NCBI GenBank assembly: GCA_050633825.1
Contig: JBOEHG010000014.1
Location: 42,493-106,492 of the forward strand
Reading direction: 5' to 3'
Source of the DNA: CANLBN01 sp050633825
Lineage (GTDB): Bacteria > Pseudomonadota > Gammaproteobacteria > Pseudomonadales > Cellvibrionaceae
DNA: 64,000 nucleotides
The notes beneath the pieces were generated by a model. The model was not told the DNA's origin. It did not search any database and saw nothing but the letters and a program-made list of their open reading frames with translations. The translations under genes and the position numbers were made by a program. This document shows, one piece after another, positions 26,028 to 35,576 of this stretch. Within the stretch, counting starts at the first letter, position 1; every line of letters starts with the position of its first letter.

Positions 26028-26822
26028 TTGAGTAATAATCGTTTGGTATCAACTATTTTTACAGCCATTGCATTATTGGTTGCTTTTAGCGCTAATGCGC
26101 AACTATTAGTCGATAAACCTCAATCCGATGCTCTTGTTCCTAAAGATCTAGAGCAACGTATTATTGCCAAGTTAAAGCAGGCTCGCCCAGAGTTAAATTT
26201 TTCTGATTTAAAACCTTCTCCTATGTCGGGCATCTATGAGGTGAAAGTGAATGGGCAAGTGGCTTTTGTCAGCCAAGATGGCGGCCATATGATTGCTGGA
26301 GAAATGTATGAGGTAAGGCAGGGGAGTTTGGTTAACTTACAAGAGCAAGAACGGCAGCGTGCCGAAGAAGCTTTTGCTCCTCAACGTGCCAAAATGCTGG
26401 GTCAGATCAAAAAAGAAAATATGGTGATATACACCCCTGAAAAAGATATTAAAGGCTTTGTTTACGTATTCACCGATATTGATTGCGGCTTTTGCCGAAA
26501 GTTACATAGCCAATTACAGGCATTTATGGATAAAGGTATCGAGATTCGATATCTCGCTTTTCCGCGAGCAGGGCCTAATTCTCAAAGCGCAAGAAAGCTA
26601 AGTACGACGTGGTGTAGTGCTAATCCTCAAGAGATGATGACCCGCTTTAAACGCGGCGAAAATGTCCCTCTGGCTCCCTGCAATACCGACCCTGTGGCTG
26701 ATCAATTTATGCTGGGTCAGCAAGTAGGTGTCAATGGTACTCCAGCCATTGTTCTAGAATCAGGTCAGTTAGTACCTGGCGCAGTCAGTGCAGAATATTT
26801 GGCTCAGGCAATGGGCATATAA
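26028..26822 (+). CDS. dsbC: Thiol:disulfide interchange protein DsbC
   Basis: Periplasmic disulfide isomerase, 264 residues. Signal peptide (VSTIFTAIALLVAFSANA), dimerisation domain (about residues 25-85), linker and thioredoxin domain with the active site DIDCGFCRKLH, a second Cys pair further on (TTWCSANP and APCNTDP), and the cis-Pro loop GTPAIVLESG. It starts with TTG at 26028; GGAG ends 8 nt upstream and no ATG fits, since the signal peptide begins at once. Likely followed by a separate hom promoter. Confidence 0.95.
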   Translation: MSNNRLVSTIFTAIALLVAFSANAQLLVDKPQSDALVPKDLEQRIIAKLKQARPELNFSDLKPSPMSGIYEVKVNGQVAFVSQDGGHMIAGEMYEVRQGSLVNLQEQERQRAEEAFAPQRAKMLGQIKKENMVIYTPEKDIKGFVYVFTDIDCGFCRKLHSQLQAFMDKGIEIRYLAFPRAGPNSQSARKLSTTWCSANPQEMMTRFKRGENVPLAPCNTDPVADQFMLGQQVGVNGTPAIVLESGQLVPGAVSAEYLAQAMGI

Positions 26823-27121
26823 TCCCTCACGCTTTTTCTTATTTTGGGTGAGTTTTTAGGAGAGTTTGCCCATTTTAAGCCCCCTCTTTTCTCCGTTTGA
26901 CAGAGCATGATCAGCCTAGTAAGGTTGCCGCTTTTGTCGAAATCCCTATACAAATAGTATTCAGCCTTTACGTAATACCGTAAATAGAGAGAAACACTCT
27001 TATTGCGGGCATATTCTGCACTTTATGTGATGATTTTATGTAGCGTTGCTTCTCTAGTGACGGCGGGTTGACTTGTATAGAGGTTTCTCTCGTTTTATTG
27101 ATATGAATAGGAATAGCGTCT
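26823..27121. other. Intergenic region before hom
   Basis: About 300 bp between dsbC and hom. I looked for a threonine- or isoleucine-rich leader peptide here and found none; the only small frame (ATG at 26907, 16 codons) is Leu/Ser-rich without an attenuator. A TTGACT at 27068-27073 has no well-spaced -10 partner. Confidence 0.5.
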
Positions 27122-28420
27122 TTGAAAGCGGTTAAAATTGGCATTTGTGGCCTTGGTACAGTCGGTAGCGGTACATTTAATATCTTGAACCGTAACAAGC
27201 AATCGATTAGCTCTCGTGCTAATGGCAACGTTGAAATTGTGCAGGTGGGTGCTCGTAGAGATAACCCTGCTTGCGATTTAACAGGTGTTAATGTGACGCG
27301 CGATATTTTTGATGTCGTGGTCAACCCCGAGGTTGATATTGTTGTTGAAGTCGTTGGTGGTACAACCGTCGCTAAAGAGCTTGTCTTAAAAGCTATTGAA
27401 AATGGTAAGCATATTGTCACTGCTAATAAGGCACTGATAGCTGAATTTGGCAATGAAATTTTTGCTAAGGCAAAAGAAAAAGGCGTATCGGTTGCTTATG
27501 AAGCGGCAGTGGCTGGCGGTATTCCCATTATTAAAGCATTGAGGGAAGGTTTGGCTGCTAACCGTATTGAATGGCTGGCTGGCATTATCAATGGTACCGG
27601 TAATTTTATCCTGACTGAGATGGGCGATAAAAATCGAGATTTTGCCGATGTGCTAAAAGAAGCGCAAGAATTGGGCTATGCAGAAGCTGATCCGACTTTT
27701 GATGTCGAAGGTATTGATGCTGCTCATAAGCTGGTGATCCTCGCCTCATTAGCATTTGCTATGCCCTTGCAATATGACAAAGTATTTACCGAAGGTATTA
27801 GTAAGGTTGAAACAAAAGATATTGCCTATGCAAAAAAATTAGGCTATCGCATTAAGCATTTGGGCATTGCTCGACAATACGATAATGGTATTGAGTTGAG
27901 AGTGCATCCAACCTTGATTCCTGAAAAACGTTTAATTGCTAATGTTGATGGTGTAATGAATTCAATTCTAGTGAAAGGCGATGCAGTAGGGCCAACACTG
28001 TATTATGGTGCCGGCGCGGGTGGTGAACCAACGGCTTCCGCTGTCGTTGCTGATATTGTTGATATTGCTCGACAAATTACCAGTGGTGCATCTATGGGGA
28101 TTCCTGCACTGGGTGTTTCAGATTTAACAGATCAAGCAATCTTACCTATTGAAGCCGTTGAGACAGCTTATTATCTGCGTTTATTGGTTGATGATAAACC
28201 GGGCGTATTATCTCAACTTGCGACCATTTTGAGTGAGAAAGGTATCAGCGTTGAAGCGGTTCATCAAAATGAGCCCGGAGAAGGTGAAACCCATGCAGAG
28301 ATTGTGTTGTTGACGAATCGCGTCAAAGAACAAAATTTATTAGATGCAGTAGAAGAAGTTGAGTCCTTAGATTCGGTTCAAGGTTCTGCCCATAAAATTC
28401 GTTTGGAAGTGTTAGGTTAG
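27122..28420 (+). CDS. hom: Homoserine dehydrogenase
   Basis: NAD(P)H-dependent reduction of aspartate semialdehyde to homoserine, the branch point to threonine and methionine. 432 residues: Rossmann motif GICGLGTVGSGTFNIL, VVEVVGGTTVAKELV, NKALIAEFG, AAVAGGIPIIKALREGLAAN, INGTGNFILTEM, the EADPTFDVEGIDAAHK signature, and a C-terminal ACT domain (DKPGVLSQLATILSEKGISVEAVHQ) for threonine feedback. It has no fused aspartokinase. The start is TTG at 27122 with AGGA 9 nt upstream; no ATG is available near. thrC follows 98 nt later. Confidence 0.97.
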   Translation: MKAVKIGICGLGTVGSGTFNILNRNKQSISSRANGNVEIVQVGARRDNPACDLTGVNVTRDIFDVVVNPEVDIVVEVVGGTTVAKELVLKAIENGKHIVTANKALIAEFGNEIFAKAKEKGVSVAYEAAVAGGIPIIKALREGLAANRIEWLAGIINGTGNFILTEMGDKNRDFADVLKEAQELGYAEADPTFDVEGIDAAHKLVILASLAFAMPLQYDKVFTEGISKVETKDIAYAKKLGYRIKHLGIARQYDNGIELRVHPTLIPEKRLIANVDGVMNSILVKGDAVGPTLYYGAGAGGEPTASAVVADIVDIARQITSGASMGIPALGVSDLTDQAILPIEAVETAYYLRLLVDDKPGVLSQLATILSEKGISVEAVHQNEPGEGETHAEIVLLTNRVKEQNLLDAVEEVESLDSVQGSAHKIRLEVLG

Positions 28421-28518
28421 TGGCAAAAAGTTAGCAGCAAATAATTGGTCGTCAATAATATTGGTGCAGTGGTATGAACACCAATTCATAACAGTTAATA
28501 GAAAGAGAAGTTGTCAGC

Positions 28519-29910
28519 GTGAAATATATTAGTACACGGGGGGAAGCTCCCGTACTTAGTTTTGAAGATGTTGTGTTAACAGGTTTAGCGACAGATGGTG
28601 GCTTATATATTCCTGAAACATTACCAAGCTTTTCTCAAGAAGAAATCGCTTCATGGGTTGGTTTAAACTATCAAGAATTGGCCTTTAATATTATGTCTCC
28701 CTTTGTGGCAGGGGAGGTCAGTGATGAAGATTTGAAAGCGATTATCGAAAAAGCCTACGTCAGTTTTCGTCATGATGCGATTGCACCTATGATACAAACG
28801 GGTCATAACGAATGGATTTTAGAATTATTCCAAGGTCCAACCTTGGCTTTTAAAGATTTTGCACTTCAGTTCTTAGGTCATCTTCTTGACCATATTCTTA
28901 AGAAGCGTAATCAAAAAGTTGTTGTCATGGGAGCGACCTCTGGCGATACCGGTTCAGCAGCGATTGAAGGTTGTCGTCGTTGTGACAATATTGATATTTT
29001 TATTTTGCATCCGCACAACCGAGTTTCGGATGTACAGCGCAAACAAATGACAACCGTGCTTGCCGATAATGTACATAATATTGCATTGGAAGGGAATTTC
29101 GATGACTGCCAAAACATGGTGAAAGCGAGTTTTCGTGATCAATCATTTTTGCCTGATGGTCGCCAATTAGTGGCTGTTAACTCGATTAACTGGGCGCGAA
29201 TTATGGCTCAGATTGTCTATTATTTTTATTCTGCCATTGCTTTGGGTGGACCTCAGCGTAAAATTTCTTTTTCTGTTCCTACTGGAAATTTTGGCGATAT
29301 TTTTGCGGGCTATTTAGCGAAAAAAATGGGGCTTCCTATTGATCAACTAATCGTTGCTACCAACGCTAATGATATTTTACATCGCTGCATTAGCAATAAT
29401 GATCACTCTAAAAAAGAGCTATTACATTCATTATCGCCTAGCATGGATATTATGGTTTCCAGTAATTTTGAGCGTTTATTGTTTGATGCTTATGGCCAAA
29501 ACGGCGCAGAAATTCAACAGCTAATGGATGACTTTAAGTCCGGTAGTATGACGCTGCGTTCAGATGTCTTCGCAAAAATACAAAATCACTTTGATAGTTA
29601 CCGTCTTGATGATAAACGGATGATAGATGTTATTGCCGATGTCTATGATAAAACCGAATACTTATTAGATCCTCATACCGCTATTGGTGTTGATGCTGCC
29701 AGAAAAACGCGGCGTGATCAGTCTACACCGATGGTTTGTTTAGCAACTGCACACCCTGCTAAATTCGCAGAAGCGATTCAAAAAGCCGGCTTGCAAGATC
29801 CCGCCTTGCCTCACCATATGGCCGACTTATTCGAGCGTGAAGAAAGATATCAAGTGATTGATAATAATATGAGCGCTGTTCACGACTTTATGAAGCTTAA
29901 TATTCGCTAA
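28519..29910 (+). CDS. thrC: Threonine synthase (ThrC)
   Basis: PLP enzyme converting O-phosphohomoserine to threonine. 463 residues, the longer gammaproteobacterial form. N-terminal MKYISTRGEAPVLSFEDVVLTGLATDGGLYIPE, the PLP lysine in GPTLAFKDFALQ, the glycine loop VMGATSGDTGSAAI, VNSINWARIMAQIVYYF and SVPTGNFGDIFAGYLA are all typical. GTG start at 28519 with AGAGAAG upstream. Its last 14 nt overlap the 3' end of the convergent MFS gene. Confidence 0.97.
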   Translation: MKYISTRGEAPVLSFEDVVLTGLATDGGLYIPETLPSFSQEEIASWVGLNYQELAFNIMSPFVAGEVSDEDLKAIIEKAYVSFRHDAIAPMIQTGHNEWILELFQGPTLAFKDFALQFLGHLLDHILKKRNQKVVVMGATSGDTGSAAIEGCRRCDNIDIFILHPHNRVSDVQRKQMTTVLADNVHNIALEGNFDDCQNMVKASFRDQSFLPDGRQLVAVNSINWARIMAQIVYYFYSAIALGGPQRKISFSVPTGNFGDIFAGYLAKKMGLPIDQLIVATNANDILHRCISNNDHSKKELLHSLSPSMDIMVSSNFERLLFDAYGQNGAEIQQLMDDFKSGSMTLRSDVFAKIQNHFDSYRLDDKRMIDVIADVYDKTEYLLDPHTAIGVDAARKTRRDQSTPMVCLATAHPAKFAEAIQKAGLQDPALPHHMADLFEREERYQVIDNNMSAVHDFMKLNIR

Positions 29911-31099
29911 GTTCATTATCTTTGCTGCGTTTCTCATGGTGTTTAAACCACATGATGATAATCGCAGCAATAATTAATAGCGGCAGGCTGCCGGAATTGA
30001 CCTCTGTCCAGCCAAAGATGTGTAGCAGTGCGCCAGAACAAAAAGCGGCTATTGCCGCTAAACAACTAGTAATTAATTCTGCCATACCTTGTACTCGGCC
30101 TTTCTCTTCTGGTCGGTGACTTGCTGCTGTCAGTGTTGACCCTGCCGTGTACATTAAATTCCAGCCAATACCTAATAAAAATAAACTGCTGTAAAAATGC
30201 CATAAGGTGATACCACTGATGGCAATGGTAATGCTGATGGCTAAGATACACACTCCCCAAAGACTTATGGTCGATGCGCCATAACGATCAATTAATTTCC
30301 CTGCAAAAAATGAAGGGATAAACATCCCCAGTACATGCCACTGTATAACGTGGGTAGCATCACTCACACTGTGATTACAGGCAAGCATGGCTAGCGGTGT
30401 TGATACCATTATAAGTACCATTATGGCGTGGCTAATAGCTGTATTGCTAATCGCGGCAATAAAGATGGGCTGGCGTATAAGTGTAATCAATGGCCTACTA
30501 TTTTCTTTGGTTTTTTTTTCAGTTGACTGTAAGGGTGTTATTTTATTGGGTAATAGAAGACATAAGAATAATGTAAGTAAACCCAGTGCACTCACTAAAA
30601 CATAAGAGCCAAGAAATAAGTGAGCTATCCATAAATCTTTTGACCATATTGCCAGTGTAGGCGCAATAATGGCTGCTACAATTCCTCCTGACATCACCCA
30701 AGCAATAGCTCTGCCTCGTTTTTCCGGTATGGTGTCATCAGTTGCGGCTAAGCGATAATACAAAGCACTTGCTTGAGCAATGCCCAGTAAAAAATTACCA
30801 AAACAAAAAAGATTAAAGCTATTAACGAAAATACCATAACAACAAATGACCCCACCAATAACACAGGCTGTTGCGCCTAAACTGAAACCCATTCTGCGAC
30901 CAAAGCGCTGCATGATTAAAGAGAGAGGTAAGGTGCTAACAATATTGCCGAGGGTTAATATTGCTAATGGCAAGGTTGCAAAAGCTATATTTTTAGCCAA
31001 CAAAGAACCCACTAAGCTGGCTAGCGATACGCCGACGATGACTGTAGTCCAATAGAGTATTTGGCATAAAAATAAAATAGGCAGTTTGTTCTTTAACAT
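29897..31099 (-). CDS. MFS transporter
   Basis: 400 residues with about 12 hydrophobic segments and the motif LIMQRFGRRMGF between helices 2 and 3, typical of motif A in the major facilitator superfamily; a matching LIDRYGAS occurs after helix 8. The substrate cannot be told from sequence. It lies 25 nt downstream of the GlxA-type regulator on the same strand, so the pair is probably one operon, and it overlaps thrC tail to tail by 14 nt. Neither gene is part of the conserved Pseudomonas block around it, so the pair looks inserted. Confidence 0.85.
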   Translation of the reverse strand: MLKNKLPILFLCQILYWTTVIVGVSLASLVGSLLAKNIAFATLPLAILTLGNIVSTLPLSLIMQRFGRRMGFSLGATACVIGGVICCYGIFVNSFNLFCFGNFLLGIAQASALYYRLAATDDTIPEKRGRAIAWVMSGGIVAAIIAPTLAIWSKDLWIAHLFLGSYVLVSALGLLTLFLCLLLPNKITPLQSTEKKTKENSRPLITLIRQPIFIAAISNTAISHAIMVLIMVSTPLAMLACNHSVSDATHVIQWHVLGMFIPSFFAGKLIDRYGASTISLWGVCILAISITIAISGITLWHFYSSLFLLGIGWNLMYTAGSTLTAASHRPEEKGRVQGMAELITSCLAAIAAFCSGALLHIFGWTEVNSGSLPLLIIAAIIIMWFKHHEKRSKDNELSEY

Positions 31100-31124
31100 A
31101 GCAGTCCAGTTTTAGTCGTCCAGT

Positions 31125-32135
31125 TTATTGGTGATGAGTACTAAAGCGTTCTCGATAGGTTTTAGGGCTGGTTTGAAAATGCTGCCAAAACAACCGTCGT
31201 AATGTTTCGTTATTTCCAATGCCGCATTGTTCTGCAATTAGCATCAGTGGAAGTTCTGTACTTTCCAGTAAATCTCGAGCTCTATCAAGTCGGGCACGTA
31301 AAATAAATTTACCCGGAGAAAGGCCTGTTTCTTTTTGAAATACACGGGAAAAGTGGCGTGCACTCATCGCTGCTTTCTCTGCTAATACATCAATGGACAG
31401 ATCATCAGATAAATGCTGTAACACCCATTGCTGGATAGCATTAATCGGTGATTGTGAGTGCGCTTGCGTATCAAGTAATGCACTAAATTGTGATTGGCCT
31501 CCGGGGCGCTTTAAAAATACAACAAGCTGTCGAGCAACATCCAGTGCCAGCTCGTGACCCCAATCGTCTTCAACCATAGCCAAGGCAAGGTCGATTCCTG
31601 ATGTGACACCTGCGGAACAATAGATATTTTTATCTCGAGTAAAGATTGCATCTGCTTCAAGTTGAATACTTGGATATGCTTCTTTTAGTTTCTCGATATA
31701 TTGCCAGTGAGTAGTGGCTTTACGATTATTAAGAAGCCCTGTTGCGGCTAAAATAAATGCACCCGTGCATATCGATGCTAATCGAGGAATTGTTGTTGCT
31801 ATATTCAATATCCACTCTCTAATTTGAGAATTTTCAGCCGTGGTTATTGCCCCCATTCCTCCCGCGATAAACAAAGTATCAATATTGGTTGGTGGATTGT
31901 TAAGGTTATAGGCAGGGACAACATTTAAGCCCGCTGCAATCTGAATTGGATGAGGCTCAGCTCCGATTATTTCCGTGGTATAGGCGTCCTTATCACGATT
32001 GCATCGGCTTTTTAATAATCTATTAGTCGTACTAAATACCTGTAAAGGGCCACTGACATCAATACTATTAGCATCGGGATATATCAGCGTCACAATAGCT
32101 TTGGTTTTTTCTGGGGGTGTTAATGGCTCACTCAT
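31125..32135 (-). CDS. GlxA-type AraC regulator with DJ-1/PfpI domain
   Basis: 336 residues. The N-terminal two thirds are a DJ-1/PfpI-like domain (IVTLIYPDANSIDVSGPLQVF, DTLFIAGGMGA, LASICTGAFILAATGLLNNRKATTHW), with the elbow Cys in SICTGAF; the C-terminal third is an AraC helix-turn-helix (AEKAAMSARHFSRVFQKETGLSPGKFILRARLDRARDLLE and IAEQCGIGNNETLRRLFWQHFQTSPKTYRE). Relatives such as GbdR, CdhR and ArgR of Pseudomonas sense amino-acid- or betaine-type compounds. It probably controls the MFS gene behind it. The 160-bp divergent gap to recJ holds its promoter. Confidence 0.9.
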   Translation of the reverse strand: MSEPLTPPEKTKAIVTLIYPDANSIDVSGPLQVFSTTNRLLKSRCNRDKDAYTTEIIGAEPHPIQIAAGLNVVPAYNLNNPPTNIDTLFIAGGMGAITTAENSQIREWILNIATTIPRLASICTGAFILAATGLLNNRKATTHWQYIEKLKEAYPSIQLEADAIFTRDKNIYCSAGVTSGIDLALAMVEDDWGHELALDVARQLVVFLKRPGGQSQFSALLDTQAHSQSPINAIQQWVLQHLSDDLSIDVLAEKAAMSARHFSRVFQKETGLSPGKFILRARLDRARDLLESTELPLMLIAEQCGIGNNETLRRLFWQHFQTSPKTYRERFSTHHQ

Positions 32136-32267
32136 TACCTATTATGGGCTTAATCAAGTATTGTCTGCAATGACAAAAACCCCATAATTTATGCCATTCG
32201 CGTATTATTCTTTTTTAGCATTATTTATTAGATCATTTCTTTTTCTTTCATTATGAGCAATAGAGCT

Positions 32268-32288
32268 TATCGATACCCAACATCGATA
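32268..32288 (+). other. Hairpin at the recJ start
   Basis: TATCGAT-ACCCAAC-ATCGATA is a perfect 7-bp stem with a 7-nt loop. It ends at the AGGGGA that precedes the GTG at 32297, so in the mRNA it would abut the ribosome site. Confidence 0.5.
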
Positions 32289-32296
32289 GGGGAAAA

Positions 32297-34072
32297 GTGT
32301 ACAATCCTATTTTTACCTTCTGTATACCTTATATGCCGACTATTCTTCAACGAACTGCTCACGATGGGGCAGTAAAAGCACAATTTAGTGACAATGTTTC
32401 TTCTTTACTACAGCGTATATACAGTAATAGGGGAGCGCTAAGCGATGATGATATTAACTATCGTTTACAAAACCTCGCTAATCCAGCAAGTTTAAAAGGT
32501 TTACCAGAGGCCGTAGCACTTTTAGTTAATGTCATAGAGCAGCAGCGACGTGTTTTAATTGTTGGGGACTTTGATGCAGATGGCGCCACCAGTTGCGCCT
32601 TAAGTATTTTAGCCTTACAAGCGATGGGATTGAAAAATGTTGATTTTCTTGTACCGAATCGCTTTGAGTATGGTTACGGTTTAACGCCCGAAATAGTTGA
32701 TGTTGCCAAACAGTCATCACCGGATATCATCATCACCGTTGATAATGGCATTGCCAGTGTCGATGGCGTTGCCCATGCTAAATCCTTCGGGATACAAGTT
32801 ATTGTAACGGATCATCATTTGCCTGCTGAGACATTGCCTGCTGCTGATGCGATTGTGAATCCGAATCAAGTGGGTTGTGAATTTCCGAGTAAGAACCTCG
32901 CTGGCGTTGGAGTTATTTTCTACCTACTAAGTGCACTACGCAGCGAGCTAAGAACGCGCGGCTGGTTTGAAAATAGCAAAATAGCAGAGCCTAATATGGC
33001 GGACTATCTCGATTTAGTTGCATTAGGTACGGTAGCTGATGTTGTGCCTTTAGATCGTAATAATCGCATATTAGTGCACCAAGGTATTCAGCGTGTGCGT
33101 GCGGGTAAAGCTCGGCCGGGCATATTGGCTTTGTTGCAAGTAGCAGGAAAAAAATATCAGCGCTTAACCAGTCAAGACTTTGGATTTATTGTAGGGCCTC
33201 GATTAAACGCCGCTGGGCGCTTAGATGATATTTCCATCGGTATCCAGTGTTTATTAACCGGTGATATGGATTATGCTCTTGAGCTCGCGTCTGAGTTAGA
33301 TAGCCTTAATCGAGATCGCCGTGCCATAGAATCTTCCATGCAAAAAGAGGCATTAAGCTCTCTTGATGAATTGTCCTTAGAAGAAGAGGAGCTGCCATGG
33401 GGACTTTGCTTGTTTAATGAAAGTTGGCATCAAGGTGTCGTTGGTATTTTAGCATCACGAATTAAAGATAAATATCATCGTCCGGTCATTGCGTTTGCAG
33501 AGGTTGATGAAAATACTATTAAAGGTTCTGCTCGTTCAATTAACGGTTTACATATTCGTGATGCACTCGATGTGATCGCAACGCAAAACCCACAGGTACT
33601 ACAAAAATTTGGTGGCCATGCTATGGCAGCAGGTCTTACTTTAGAGCGCAAAGATTTTCCAGCATTTACAGCACTCTTTGATCAGGTTGTTAAAGATCAA
33701 TTAACTCAGGATCAGCTGAGCGAAACAGTATTGACCGACGGTCCCTTAGCATTAACAGAATTTACGTTAGAGGTTGCTCGTAGTTTACAAATAGCAGGGC
33801 CTTGGGGGCAGTACTTTCCGGAGCCGCAATTTGATGGTGAGTTTTTACTGCTTAATCAACGCTTAGTTGGAGAAAAGCATTTAAAGTTAACGCTCTCCGT
33901 GCCAGAAGCGCCCGATTTATTAATAGACGCTATTGCATTTAATATTGATTTAGCGTGCTGGCCTAACAATTCAGTAGGTAAAGTAAAAATTGCCTACCAG
34001 TTCACAATAAATGAATACCGTGGAAGAGAGTCCATTCAATTGATTATTCGCTATATAGAACCTATTCTATAA
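32297..34072 (+). CDS. recJ: Single-stranded-DNA exonuclease RecJ
   Basis: 5'-3' ssDNA exonuclease of recombination and mismatch repair. 591 residues from a GTG at 32297; an ATG at 32333 would give 579, nearer to the E. coli 577, but has no ribosome site, while AGGGGA lies only 3 nt before the GTG. DHH-family motifs are intact: GDFDADGATSCAL, TVDNGIA, VTDHHLPAE, NPNQVGCEFPSKNLAGVGV, ALGTVADVVPL, RLNAAGRLDD and, in the DHHA1 part, GSARSINGLHI and KFGGHAMAAGLTL. The C-terminal OB domain ends YRGRESIQLIIRYIEP. Its place after hom-thrC matches Pseudomonas. Confidence 0.97.
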   Translation: MYNPIFTFCIPYMPTILQRTAHDGAVKAQFSDNVSSLLQRIYSNRGALSDDDINYRLQNLANPASLKGLPEAVALLVNVIEQQRRVLIVGDFDADGATSCALSILALQAMGLKNVDFLVPNRFEYGYGLTPEIVDVAKQSSPDIIITVDNGIASVDGVAHAKSFGIQVIVTDHHLPAETLPAADAIVNPNQVGCEFPSKNLAGVGVIFYLLSALRSELRTRGWFENSKIAEPNMADYLDLVALGTVADVVPLDRNNRILVHQGIQRVRAGKARPGILALLQVAGKKYQRLTSQDFGFIVGPRLNAAGRLDDISIGIQCLLTGDMDYALELASELDSLNRDRRAIESSMQKEALSSLDELSLEEEELPWGLCLFNESWHQGVVGILASRIKDKYHRPVIAFAEVDENTIKGSARSINGLHIRDALDVIATQNPQVLQKFGGHAMAAGLTLERKDFPAFTALFDQVVKDQLTQDQLSETVLTDGPLALTEFTLEVARSLQIAGPWGQYFPEPQFDGEFLLLNQRLVGEKHLKLTLSVPEAPDLLIDAIAFNIDLACWPNNSVGKVKIAYQFTINEYRGRESIQLIIRYIEPIL

Positions 34073-34231
34073 AACTTATATCTGGGGAAAAATAAGCATT
34101 TTTCTCTTTAGCCTGTCATTTTTTCGTCTTTGTGTATTTTTGCGTATTCATTGTGTATTTTTGTCTATTGTGATTACCTTGCTATTTGACTATTATTTTT
34201 CTATCGTTTGGTTAATAGGGATAGGAAGATT

Positions 34232-34486
34232 ATGGAATGGGAAGCAAATGGTACACACAAAGTTATCCATAGGGATGGGCATTTTATTGAGCTAATAGAA
34301 GGAACTTGGCACACACCTTTAAATATACACCCGCACTTTTCAGGGGATGTTCACCCTATCATTGCAGCACAGTTATTGCGTAGAGGACTACGTTTTGCTG
34401 CGATCAATAGCCTCGATTGTAGTCATAGCGATTCTAAAAAAAAGTCTAGTTTATTCCAAAAAATATTTGCTGATATTTTTGCTTAG
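34232..34486 (+). CDS. Small protein, unknown function
   Basis: 84 residues from the ATG at 34232, with AGGA 5 nt upstream; a TTG at 34208 is also in frame but less likely. The sequence (MEWEANGTHKVIHRDGHFIELIEGTW, then RRGLRFAAINSL) looks like a small soluble alpha/beta protein with a Lys-rich, amphipathic end. No motif is recognised. It stands alone between recJ and the convergent M14 gene. A TGTGTATTTTTG direct repeat (34131-34142 and 34152-34163) lies upstream. Confidence 0.6.
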   Translation: MEWEANGTHKVIHRDGHFIELIEGTWHTPLNIHPHFSGDVHPIIAAQLLRRGLRFAAINSLDCSHSDSKKKSSLFQKIFADIFA

Positions 34487-34535
34487 CTATTGTAGTTAGG
34501 TACATCTTATTAATTTACCTAAATCAGCTTGTTAA

Positions 34536-34547
34536 TGGTTTAAACCA
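34536..34547. other. 12-bp perfect palindrome
   Basis: TGGTTTAAACCA lies between the convergent 3' ends of the small unknown gene and the M14 gene. It could be a protein site or chance; there is no T tract. Confidence 0.35.
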
Positions 34548-34568
34548 ATAATCTATATTGTCTGTAAA

Positions 34569-35576
34569 TTAAATTTTCACTCCATAAAACAAACAGTCGT
34601 CTATGCCAATAACTGGATTAGTGGTGATCATAAAAAATATAACCTTGTCAGCGGGGTAAAGCCTACCATTTTGTATACGTAGCCAATCGCTAGGGCTTGT
34701 TTGGTGTTTATAATCTTGTACCTGAAAATTATCGAGCTCTCCTCTGTTGACCCAGCCCAGAGGGGTGCTGCTATCAATTTTGTCGAAATTTAGTTGATCT
34801 AAATCGTCTGCAAGAGTTACATCAAACTCTATATTCGGTGTTTTAGCATAACTAAGGCTAGTTCCTTTAACGAGTTCAATACGAACGGGTTCAATAAAAC
34901 TATCGACTTTTTTAGGGTTAAGGGAATTATTGACGATATGTTCATCGGTGAAAAAACGGACCATTCCTTGCCATGCGGTGTCATGTGCTTTTTGATCCAG
35001 TCTGCCGCCAGCTTCTATGGTTATTGTGGGATAAAATTTTTCACTAATATCCATCAATGCACCTAATCTTAAATGTGTAATAACAAGTTTATCGCTAAAT
35101 AGAGCCGTTAATTCTTCATGATTTAAATCTTGATGAGTTGCCACACCAAAGGCTGGGCCAGAGCCTGAGGTGTTATGCATATCAATAACCGCTTCAGGTT
35201 TATGCTGATGAATAATATTAAGGATGTCGTTAGCGAGTTTCCCTTGATTGCCCACAAAGGGGGATTGAAAACAGCGATTTAAATCTTTGATTCCCGGTAA
35301 AGTTCGGTAGTGAAATAATGGTGGTTGAAGCGCTGTTTTGATTGAAGCAATAATACAAATAATTTTTACACTAGGCCTTTTTCTTTCTTTAATCCAACGA
35401 AATAAAGACATAACACCTGAAGGCTCGTTGCCATGTAATAAAGTAACGAAAACACGACTGCGGTTATTATCATTGCCATCCATTACTATGCATGTGGTCT
35501 CGCCCAATATTTCAAGAAAGGATTCAACGTTGTTTCCTATCTGTTCTGGTGATGGGTTAGTAAAAAGTTTAATCAT
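34569..35576 (-). CDS. M14-type succinylglutamate desuccinylase/aspartoacylase family protein
   Basis: 335 residues of the AstE/AspA zinc deacylase family. The metal-binding His and Glu are in LLHGNEPSG (His about 48, Glu about 51), the third ligand is the His in VIDMHNTSGSG, and a catalytic Glu is likely in TITIEAGG. It should hydrolyse an N-acyl or gamma-glutamyl-like amide of a small molecule. It is not in an ast operon, so arginine catabolism is not supported. Its ATG shares one base with the stop of the upstream ligase gene (TAATG), which means strict coupling: the pair probably makes and breaks, or makes and trims, the same amide. Confidence 0.8.
   Translation of the reverse strand: MIKLFTNPSPEQIGNNVESFLEILGETTCIVMDGNDNNRSRVFVTLLHGNEPSGVMSLFRWIKERKRPSVKIICIIASIKTALQPPLFHYRTLPGIKDLNRCFQSPFVGNQGKLANDILNIIHQHKPEAVIDMHNTSGSGPAFGVATHQDLNHEELTALFSDKLVITHLRLGALMDISEKFYPTITIEAGGRLDQKAHDTAWQGMVRFFTDEHIVNNSLNPKKVDSFIEPVRIELVKGTSLSYAKTPNIEFDVTLADDLDQLNFDKIDSSTPLGWVNRGELDNFQVQDYKHQTSPSDWLRIQNGRLYPADKVIFFMITTNPVIGIDDCLFYGVKI

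Noticed and set aside
26823..27121. Attenuator leader for hom-thrC
   Set aside because: No Thr/Ile-rich short frame and no terminator hairpin found.
26968..27453. 161-codon minus-strand frame over the start of hom
   Set aside because: It lies opposite a clear homoserine dehydrogenase, is Thr/Ser-rich in the way antisense frames are, and has no ribosome site or family motif.
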